Shown here in pieces: positions 8,435-17,300 of a DNA stretch of 64,000 bases. The stretch comes from an uncultured Collinsella sp. (GTDB lineage Bacteria; Actinomycetota; Coriobacteriia; Coriobacteriales; Coriobacteriaceae), in contig CABRFZ010000003.1 of NCBI GenBank assembly GCA_902470365.1, positions 1 to 64,000 of the forward strand, in the 5' to 3' direction. Every line of letters starts with the position of its first letter. The first letter of the stretch is position 1. Made by a program: the position numbers and the translations under genes. The notes beneath the pieces were generated by a model that was not told the DNA's origin, did no database searches, and worked only from the letters and a program-made list of their open reading frames with translations.

Positions 8435-9153
8435 TGCAAAAGGCTATCTATACCACCGTCGGGATCGACGAGCTCCTGTCGCATGTCCAGGCGCTCAAGG
8501 GCGTCGGCGCGCGCTTTGTGCAAATGCACGCCGAGCGCAACGTCGACGACGGCACGTATCGCCTGGTCTATACGTTTATCAACGTTCGTGCTGCTCAGGA
8601 GCAGATTGCGCAGGACGGCAGCTATGCGATCGAGAACCTGGTGGTTGAGGGAATTAATCAGTACCAGGAGATTCCGTCCATCAGCTCGTACTATCCGGCA
8701 GTATTCCCGTTTGAAAACGAAGCGCACGACCTGTTTGGTCTTGCCATCACCGATATGCAGATTGACTTTAAGGGCTTTTTCTACCAGGTCTCGACTGCCG
8801 AGCCCATGAGCGTTATCACGCCCGAGGTGAAGGCCGCGCGCGAGAAAGCCATGAAGGTCCGTGCCGCTGCCGAGGCCAAGGCGCGCAAGGCCGCGGCCGA
8901 GAAGGCTGCTACTGCCACGGCCGCTGCGGGGGAGGGCACTGCGGGCGCTGGCGATGCTGCGGGCGCTGCCGTCGCTCAGCCCGCTGCGGCTGCCGGCTCC
9001 GATGCTCAGCACGATGAAACTGCTGCGAAGGCCGCGCTCAAGGCTGCCGAGATGGAGGCAAAGCTCGCCGCCATGGATCCCGAGAAAGCGGCCAAGGTCC
9101 GCGCGGCGCTTGCCGCCAAGGCCGCCCGCGACAAGCAGAAAAAGGAGGCGTAA
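8434..9153 (+). CDS. echD: Ech hydrogenase subunit D (NuoC-like, 30-kDa family)
   Basis: A 239-residue protein. Residues ~1-125 match the NuoC/EchD fold (ISSYYPAVFPFENEAHDLFGL is the conserved block), which brackets the large hydrogenase subunit. Residues ~130-239 are an Ala/Lys/Glu-rich extension with no family counterpart, probably helical or disordered. It forms part of the ech operon; its ATG overlaps the stop codon of echC. The core subunit carries no cofactor. Confidence 0.85.
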   Translation: MQKAIYTTVGIDELLSHVQALKGVGARFVQMHAERNVDDGTYRLVYTFINVRAAQEQIAQDGSYAIENLVVEGINQYQEIPSISSYYPAVFPFENEAHDLFGLAITDMQIDFKGFFYQVSTAEPMSVITPEVKAAREKAMKVRAAAEAKARKAAAEKAATATAAAGEGTAGAGDAAGAAVAQPAAAAGSDAQHDETAAKAALKAAEMEAKLAAMDPEKAAKVRAALAAKAARDKQKKEA

Positions 9154-9158
9154 GGTCC

Positions 9159-10247
9159 ATGGCACATCGCTCCGTTATTCCGTTTGGCCCGCAGCACCCG
9201 GTGCTGCCCGAGCCGCTTCATCTGGACCTGGTGATCGAGGACGACCGCGTCATCGAGGCAATTCCGCAGATCGGCTTTGTGCACCGCGGGCTCGAGAAGC
9301 TCACCGAAAAGCGCGACATGCATCAGTTTGGCTACATCGCCGAGCGCATCTGCGGCATTTGCGCCGTGGGCCACAGCTACGGCTATGCCAGCGCCTGCGA
9401 GCGCATGCTCGAAATCGAGGTGCCCGACCGCGTGCAGTATATCCGCACCATTTTGCACGAGCTTTCGCGCATTCACTCGCATCTGCTGTGGCTGGGCCTG
9501 CTTGCCGACGCCTTTGGCTTCGAGGCGCTGTTCTATCGGTCATGGACCCTGCGCGAGCAGATTCTCAAGATTTTCGAGAGCACTTGCGGCGGACGCGTGA
9601 TCCTTTCGATTAACGAGATCGGCGGCCTTAAGCACGACATTGAGGATTCCGAGCTGGCGGGTATTGTCCAGACGCTCGACGCCATGCGTCCTGACTACGA
9701 GGCCCTGGTGCATACGTTTTTGGACGACAACAGCTGCGGCGAGCGCCTGCATGGCGTGGGCGTGATCAGCAAGAAGGACGCGCTGGATCTGTCGATGGTC
9801 GGCCCGTTCGGTCGCGCCTCGGGCGTGGATTATGACGTGCGCATGTTCGGTGACGGTGCCTATGCGGACTTGGTTGCGTTTGAGCCGATTGTTGCCACCG
9901 ATGGCGACTGTTATGCCCGCTGCCAGGTGCGTTGTGCCGAGGTCACGCAGGCCATGGACATTATCAAGGAGCTTATCGGCAAGATTCCGCACGACGGTAT
10001 CGGCGGGCGTACCAAGCTCACGCCGGCCGACGGCGCGCGCGGCGAGGTTGTGATTGAGCAGCCGCGCGGCGAGGCGTACTACTATGTGCGCGGCAACGGC
10101 ACCAAGAATCTGGACCGTTTTCGCGTGCGCACGCCGACGTCGCAGAACCTGGCGGGTCTGACACATGCGCTGCAGGGTGTGCTCCTTGCCAACGTGCCCA
10201 TGATTATCCTGACCATCGACCCCTGCATTAGCTGCACGGAAAGGTAG
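9159..10247 (+). CDS. echE: Ech [NiFe]-hydrogenase large subunit (EchE)
   Basis: A 362-residue catalytic subunit of a group 4 [NiFe] hydrogenase. Both nickel-ligand pairs are intact: RI-C65-GI-C68-AVGH at the N-terminus and DP-C356-IS-C359-TER at the very C-terminus. This separates it from NuoD of complex I, which lacks them, so it should form or use H2. The protein stops directly after C-x2-C-x2-R, so there is no C-terminal peptide for a maturation protease to remove. AAAGGAGG lies upstream. No hyp maturation genes are in the window, so NiFe-cofactor assembly must be encoded elsewhere. Confidence 0.94.
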   Translation: MAHRSVIPFGPQHPVLPEPLHLDLVIEDDRVIEAIPQIGFVHRGLEKLTEKRDMHQFGYIAERICGICAVGHSYGYASACERMLEIEVPDRVQYIRTILHELSRIHSHLLWLGLLADAFGFEALFYRSWTLREQILKIFESTCGGRVILSINEIGGLKHDIEDSELAGIVQTLDAMRPDYEALVHTFLDDNSCGERLHGVGVISKKDALDLSMVGPFGRASGVDYDVRMFGDGAYADLVAFEPIVATDGDCYARCQVRCAEVTQAMDIIKELIGKIPHDGIGGRTKLTPADGARGEVVIEQPRGEAYYYVRGNGTKNLDRFRVRTPTSQNLAGLTHALQGVLLANVPMIILTIDPCISCTER

Positions 10248-10254
10248 GCGCGGC

Positions 10255-10596
10255 ATGAGTTTACTGACATTTGCCAAGACGGCCTTGGGTTCTATGGTCA
10301 AGCAGCCGGTAACGGTGTGCTATCCGCAGGAGAAGCTCGCGGCACCCGAGCGTCTGCGCGGACATATCGTCAACGACATGGACGTGTGCATCTGCTGCGG
10401 CATGTGCGCGCGCCGTTGCCCGGCGGGCGCACTCTCGGTCGATCGCAAGGGCGGTACCTGGTCGATCGATCCGTACGCTTGCGTGGTGTGCGGCGAGTGC
10501 ATCGAGAGCTGCCCCAAACACTGCCTGACTATGGACACCGCCCGCACCCCAGTCGCGGCGGACAAGACTCCCACGGTAGAAACCAAGCCGGAGTAG
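10255..10596 (+). CDS. echF: Ech hydrogenase ferredoxin-type subunit (EchF)
   Basis: A 113-residue protein with two 4Fe-4S binding motifs (CICCGMCARRCP and CVVCGECIESCP), as in EchF/HycF/NuoI. It would accept electrons from soluble reduced ferredoxin and pass them to the EchC cluster. It is the last gene of the operon, giving the order A-B-C-D-E-F known for the six-subunit Ech complexes. A large hairpin follows 8 nt after the stop. Confidence 0.92.
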   Translation: MSLLTFAKTALGSMVKQPVTVCYPQEKLAAPERLRGHIVNDMDVCICCGMCARRCPAGALSVDRKGGTWSIDPYACVVCGECIESCPKHCLTMDTARTPVAADKTPTVETKPE

Positions 10597-10604
10597 CGCG
10601 AAGA

Positions 10605-10640
10605 CGGGGCAGGTGGGGCAAAAATGCCCCACCTGCCCCG
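10605..10640 (+). terminator. Perfect 16-bp hairpin after the ech operon
   Basis: CGGGGCAGGTGGGGCA pairs perfectly with its partner around an AAAA loop. No U-run follows, so it may act as an mRNA 3'-end stabiliser or weak terminator. A similar AAAA-loop hairpin follows the adhesin gene (18690-18713). Confidence 0.55.
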
Positions 10641-10670
10641 CGCTTAAACGCGCGGTTGTGCCGTCGCGAA

Positions 10671-10824
10671 CAAAACTATGCCGGATTACGGGGCTGGATA
10701 GCGAATCTCCGACCATACAGAAAATCGCAAAAACAAAACCGCAGGTAGACTGCTTGCCGTTTTTCAAAAAAAGGCTGTATGGATGAGGACTCCGACTTTA
10801 GCCCCGTAATCCGGCATAGTTTTG
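10671..10824. repeat. Hairpin element, family A, copy 1
   Basis: A 154-nt element. The outer arms 10671-10695 and 10800-10824 are perfectly complementary over 25 bp. An inner pair (10713-10720 with 10775-10782) and a core containing AAAACCGCAGGTAGA lie inside. The same core occurs in the three other A/B elements. About 20 bp of similarity to copy 2 continue past the right arm. Confidence 0.85.
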
Positions 10825-10918
10825 AAATAGCACCATATCCGTAGCAGCCCTTGATCTCCCGTGGACAGAGGGAAACGGATCATTTTTGCCTTGTGAGGGC
10901 TGCCGCGTGACCCGTCTG

Positions 10919-11076
10919 CCACGAAATAGGCCCATCTACTACGTTTGGGTGGCTACCCTCAACCACGGCGAAAAACGCGAAAAGAAAACCGCAGGTAGAA
11001 CGCCTGCGATTTTGCATGAAACGCGATTGTGGTCGGGGGTACCGGACTAAACGTAGTAGATAGGCTCATTTCGTGG
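10919..11076. repeat. Hairpin element, family B, copy 1
   Basis: A 158-nt element with 28-nt arms (10919-10946 and 11049-11076, three mismatches) starting CCACGAAAT. The core around AAAACCGCAGGTAGA is shared with family A although the arm sequences are unrelated. With copy 1 of A it occupies the 700-bp gap between echF and the adhesin gene, in which no gene was seen. Confidence 0.85.
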
Positions 11077-11170
11077 CGAGCGCCGTCGACTGCTCCCTCG
11101 GGGATGGAGGAAAACGGGCCCTTTTGCCCCGTCCATCTTGAGTCGCACCCGTTTTCCTGCGAAAACGCCG

Positions 11171-11285
11171 TGTCTCAACTTTGGTGAGACATTTGTCTCA
11201 CGCCAAAAACCGAATCTGGAACATGTGTCACCTGCCCAAATTGTGTCTCATTTCGTAACCTTAGGCTGTTGCAAGGTCTGAGACC
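11171..11285 (+). promoter_or_regulatory. Cluster of TGTCTCA motifs upstream of the adhesin gene
   Basis: TGTCTCA or its complement occurs at 11171, 11185, 11194 and 11244, and the palindrome GGTCTGAGACC lies at 11275-11285, just before the ribosome site (AAGGGAG, 11291-11297). The clustered, partly dyad arrangement suggests binding sites for a regulator of the adhesin. No clear -10/-35 was identified. Confidence 0.4.
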
Positions 11286-11302
11286 GCGAGAAGGGAGACG
11301 CG

Positions 11303-14300
11303 ATGAGTAAGTACACGAGGGGTCTCTTGGCGGTGATACTGGCCGTGGTGCTGGTGTTGCCGGCTGCAGCATTTGCCATGCTGCCCGAGGCCAACGCCAG
11401 GTCCAGCACCGGAATGGACGGACCGACGGTGAGCGGAAAGATAGTCGACCCTGACACCACCGGCCGCTGGCAGTACTGGGCGTCGGGCGGCGAGCAGGAC
11501 CTGACGACACGTTATGTAGGCCGAATCTGGACGGACAAGACGGTCGAGCCAGCGCAGGACGAAAAGTCCGACTTTGTGACGACGCTCTCCACGATGTCTT
11601 CGACTTCTGACACAACGTCGCTGGTCACTAAACCGCTCGATATCGTGATGGTGCTTGATGCCTCCGGGTCGATGGATAATGACATGGGTGACAGCGATTC
11701 GACCAAACGCATCGACGCACTCAAGGCAGCTGCCAGTTCCTTTATCGACACCATCGCCGAGCAAAACAAGAGCATTAAAGATACGAATAAGCGGCATCAG
11801 GTTGCCATCGTTAAGTTTTCGGGTGCAAAGAAAAACGAGATCGGCAACGATACGTATCGCGATCGTCAGGGATACACGCACAACTACTCGCAGACCATGA
11901 AGAGCCTGACGCCGTGTGTTGATAGCGCTGCGACGGAACTTAAGAATACGGTCGGCTACATCGAACCTGCCGGTGCCACGCGGGCTGATTACGGCCTTGA
12001 ACTTGCTCGCGACATGTCGGGCCGCGAGGATGCCCAGAAGGTAGTTGTGTTCTTTACGGACGGCACGCCCACAGACGTCAGGAACTTTAACCCTACGGTT
12101 GCCAATAATGCCATAGTCGCCGCCAAGAAAATGAAGGGGAAAGGCGCTACGGTCTACACCATCGGCATCTTTGATGATGCGAATCCCGCTGACGAGCCTA
12201 CGAACTACTGGACGAGCGACGAAAACAAGTTCATGCACGCCGTGTCGAGCAACTATCCAAACGCCACGTCCTACACAACCAATGAGCTTGGTAAGCGCAC
12301 CGAGAATTCCGATTTCTACAAGGCTGCGTCGAATGCCGATGAGCTCAAGAAGGTGTTTGATGATATCTCGAGCTCTATCACCTCGGGCAAGGGCTCTCCC
12401 ACTCAGATCGAGGATGGTTACGACGAGAGCAAGTCCGGCTACATCACCTTCAGTGATGAGCTGGGCGACTTTATGCAGGTCGATACGTTTGTCAGCGCTC
12501 AGATTAATGGCGTCCCCTTTGATGAAGTGACCAAGACAACCAAGGGCAATACGGACACGTACGAGTTTTCGGGCGTGGCCAAGGACCTGGTCATCACCGT
12601 CGAGCGCTCTGCCAATGCGCAGCAGGGCGATATCGTGACGGTTAAGATCCCCGCATCGCTGATTCCGCTGATCCGCTATCACGTGGACATGGAAAACGGG
12701 ATCTTTGAGCGCACGTCGCTCAATGACATCAAGCCTATTCAGATTAAATACACCTCGAGCGTCAAGGACGAAGCACGCAACAACCTGTTTACGCCCGATA
12801 AGGTGCTCAAGAAGTATATCGATGACCACAAGGACGCCGACAACCAGACGGTCTACTTCCTGGCCAACAAGTGGTCGGGCGGCGAGCTGGGCGATGTTGT
12901 CGCCGAGTTTGAGCCCGCCGATACCAACAGCTACTATTACTTCCAAAAAATCACGCCTATCTACACGGACAAGGAATGCACCCAGCGCGCGACGGTAAAG
13001 CCGCAGGGCAACGACGTCTATTACTACAAGGACGAGTTTGTGGCGATGGGCGCAAACGGCAAGCCGAAGGACGACTATGCCGTTGTGGAGTTTGAGGGGC
13101 ACGAGATCGCCAGCTACGACGGCGCTCTGGTCAAAGATGACGGCTATTGGTCCTTTAATAAGGGAACCGCGCGCTTGGCCTATATCGACCAGCTGCATAC
13201 CACCAAGGACGATGTGGAGGTGAATGGTAACAAGACCGAGACCGCGCGCGACGTGCTTAACCCCAGGTGGAATGACCTTTCCTCCGTTGCGACTTCCACG
13301 CACGTGCATTCGCACCTGGGCAACAACGGCAAGATTATCTTTAGCCTTGCAACCAAGCCGACAACGGTGGATACCAAGACTGACTTTGGTCTGACCAAGG
13401 TGCTCGAGGGCCGCAAGTGGGCGGATACGGATGCGTTTGAGTTTGAGCTCTCCGCGACGTCCGACAACAATGCCCCGATGCCCGACCCCGCGACCGTAAC
13501 TGTGACCAATGCCGATCTCGACAAGGGCAAGGCAGCCATTAACTTTGGCAAGATTACTTATGCCGAGCCGGGCGAGTACACCTATGAGGTCCGCGAGGTC
13601 AAGGGCGACGCCGGTGGCATTACCTACAGCAAGAACGTTGCCACGTTCAAGGTGGCTGTGACGGTTAACGCCAAGGGTGAGCTTAAGGCCGACGTTGAAA
13701 AGACCTCGGGTGAGACTAAGTTCACGAACATCTATAGCGCCAAGACGGAAACCCCGCTGACTCTTGAGGCTACCAAGACGCTCACGGGGCGCCTGATGGC
13801 CGATGACGAATTTAAGTTTGCGCTGAGCTATGCGGGGCACGACGAGGTTCTGCTGGATGCAACCAACAAGGGTGGCAAGGTTGAGTTCGGTCCGCTGACG
13901 TACACGACCGAGTCGCTTGCCAAGCTGGTCGAGGAAGACAAGGCGTCGTTTGACGCTAGCTCAGACAAGCCCACGTGGACCATTCGCTACATTGCTGCCG
14001 AGCAGACCGGCGAGCTGCCTGCGGGCGTGAGCACTACCACGGCGGCAATTGACGCATATGTGACCGTTGTCGACAACGGCGATGGTACCCTGACGGCGAC
14101 GGCTGTCTACGGCGATGCCGGCAACGAGTTTGTGAACGCCTACACTGCCGCGCCTGTCGAGGTATCGCTTGTGGGCAAGAAGAATCTGCAGGTTCCTGAT
14201 GGCCTGACCCCGGCTGACATTGCCGGCAAGTTCACCTTTACCGTGACCGGTGAAGAGGGCGCACCCATGCCCACGAACGCGAGCGCGACCAATGATGCCA

Positions 14301-17300
14301 AGGGCAAGGTCGACTTTGGCAAGATTACCTTTACGCTCGACGACCTTAACAAGGCTCTGGGCGAGAAGCCCGAGAAGCGCGAGCACACCTTTACCTACAC
14401 CGTGACTGAGTCCGGCGAGGTCGCTGGCGTGACCAACGACGCCAACGCCACGCGCAAGGTTTCCTACACCGTGACCGATGACGGCAAGGGTAATTTGAGC
14501 GTATCCCACAAGCCAGACGGCGATGTGGCATTTACGTTCACCAATGCCTATAACGTGAAGCCTGTCGAGGATCGGATTACCGCGACCAAGGTCCTGACCG
14601 GCCGCGACATGGCTGAGGGCGAGTTCTCCTTCGAGCTCGTCGAGGGCGAGGGCAAGGACGTCAAGGTCGTTGCCACCGGCAAGAACGCCGCCGATGGCAA
14701 GATCACGATGAGCCCCATCGAGTACACCAAGGCCGGAACGCACGCCTATACGCTGCGCGAGGTCAAGGGCGGAACCACCAGCAAGGGCATCACCTACAGT
14801 GACGCCAAGTACACCATCGAGACCACCATCACGGACAACGGCGACGGTACGCTCAGCGCCACGCATGTTCTGAAGGACGTCAAGGTTGCCGAGTTCAAGA
14901 ACTCCTACAACGTGACCCCCAAGAGCTCCAGCGTCACCGACCTGATCACCGCGGACAAGGTCCTGGACGGGCGCGACCTCAAGGCTGGCGATTTCCGTTT
15001 CGAGCTCGTCGAGGGCAATAACGTGGTCGCCACCGGTACCAACAATGCCGACGGCAAGATCGTAATGGATCCCGTCACCTACACTGCGGCTGGCGAGCAC
15101 ACCTACATACTGCGCGAGACCAAGGCCGGCACCACCGAAAACGGCATTACTTACAGCACCGCTGAGTACACTATTGTGACCACCGTCAAGGATAACAACG
15201 ATGGCACCCTCAGCGTGGAGCACAAGCTGCAGAATGTTGACAAGGCGACCTTCGAGAACGCCTACACCGTAACCCCCAAGAGCTTCAGTGTTACTGATCA
15301 GATCACGGCGACCAAGGTCCTGACCGGGCGCGATCTCAAGGAAGGCGAGTTCTCCTTCGAGCTCGTCGAGGGCAACGATGTTGTCGCCACCGGCAAGAAT
15401 GACGACCGCGGCAAGATCAAGATGAGCCCCATCGAGTACACCGCTGCCGGCAAGCATACCTACACGCTGTGCGAGGTCCCGGGCGACGCCAACAACGGCA
15501 TCACCTACGACGGCAAGACCTACACCATTGAGACGACCATCACCGACAAGGGCGACGGCACGCTCGAGGCGAAGCATGTCCTGAATGGAGCCGACGAGGC
15601 GAAGTTCAACAACAGCTACAAGCCGAATCCTGACGAGTTCAGCGTCACCGACCAGATCACCGCGAATAAGGTCCTGACCGGACGCGAGCTTGCTGCCGGC
15701 GAGTTCTCCTTCGAGCTCGTCGAGGGCGACAAGGTCGTCGCCACCGGCACCAACGACGCCAGCGGCAACATCACGATGGGCGCCGTGAAGTACGCCAAGC
15801 CCGGCAAGTACCCCTACACGCTGCGCGAGGTCAACGGCGGAACCACCAGCAAGGGCATCACGTACAGCGACGCCAAGTACACCATCGAGACCACCATTAC
15901 CGACAACGGTGACGGTACCCTCAGCGCTACGCACGAGCTGAAGAGCGCCACGCCTGCGACCTTCGAGAACACTTACAGCGTGACCCCGACCGATGCAGAC
16001 CTCGACTTTGACCTGAGCAAGGTCATCAGCGGCCGCGACTGGACGGATGGGGACGAGTTCAGCTTTACCATCACCGCCCCCGAAGACGCCCCACTGCCCG
16101 ATCCCGCAACCGTAACCGTGAGCAAGAAGGACGCGAAGGACGGCATTGCCGCCATCAAGTTCGGCAAGATTCACTACGCTGCCGCCGGAACCTATAAGTA
16201 CGAGATTCGCGAGAACGCGGGCGGCACGGTCGGCATGACGTATGACGCGCATGTCGCAACCGCCGAAGTGACCGTGACCGAGAACGGCGATGGCAGCCTG
16301 ACCGCCAACGTCACCAAGAAGGAAAACGGACGCTTTACCAACACGTACCGCACTGAGCTTAACTACACCGCTGCCGGCGGTCTGTGGCTCAGCAAGTATC
16401 TGGATGGCCGCCCCATGACCGAGGGTCAGTTCACCTTTACCGTGACGCCTGCTGACGACGCTTCGGCTCGCGCGCTCGGTCTGCTGCCCGGGGCTAATAG
16501 CTTCAAGTCCCCCGCAGCGGCAGAGGCAACGGTCGGACTGATCGACATTCTGGCTGGTCATGAGGTTATATTTACGCAGGCTGACGCCGGCAAGACCTTT
16601 ACGTACACCGTGGCCGAGAAGAACGACGGCCAGCCCGGTTACACCTACGACGACGCCGTGCGTACGGTGACGATCGCCATCGCCGACGACACCGCCGGCA
16701 CGCTCACTGCTACGACGACCGTTTCCGGCGGTCCCGAGGGCACGCATGAGACGGTCCACAAGAGTGGCGAGAACAAGGTCGAGAAGGCCCTGGTGCCGTT
16801 CCACAACAGTTACAGCGCTACGACCAACACGCCTGGCGGCACCGCCGCTCAGGTCGTTGCCACCAAGACTCTGACCGGCCGCCCGATGGCCGACGGCGAG
16901 TTCTGGTTCGGCATCGCCTATCAGGGTGAGCTTGTGGCATACGAAAACCTCAAGCCCAATATCGGCGGGCACGTGAGCTTTGATACGCTGCACTACGACA
17001 CTAAGATGCTTGCTAATCTTGAGGCTGCTGGGCTTGCTTATCGTACCGATAAGGACGGTAAGCTTGCCTGGACCATTAACTACACGGCCTACGAAGATTT
17101 ATTCGGGCTGCCGAATGGCGTTTCCGCTACAACGTGGAGCTTTGGCTTTAAGGTTATCGTCGTCGACAACGGTGACGGTACCCTGACGGCAACGGTCGAC
17201 TACGGCGGCGTCGAGCCCTTGTTCGAGAACGTCTACGGCGCCGAAGCCGTCGATGCCGCGCTCACCGGCACTAAGAAGCTCCAAGCTGCCGAGGGCCTGA

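Noticed and set aside
10671..11076. Integron attC sites
   Set aside because: attC sites have conserved ends and variable centres. These elements have the reverse pattern, and no integrase is present.
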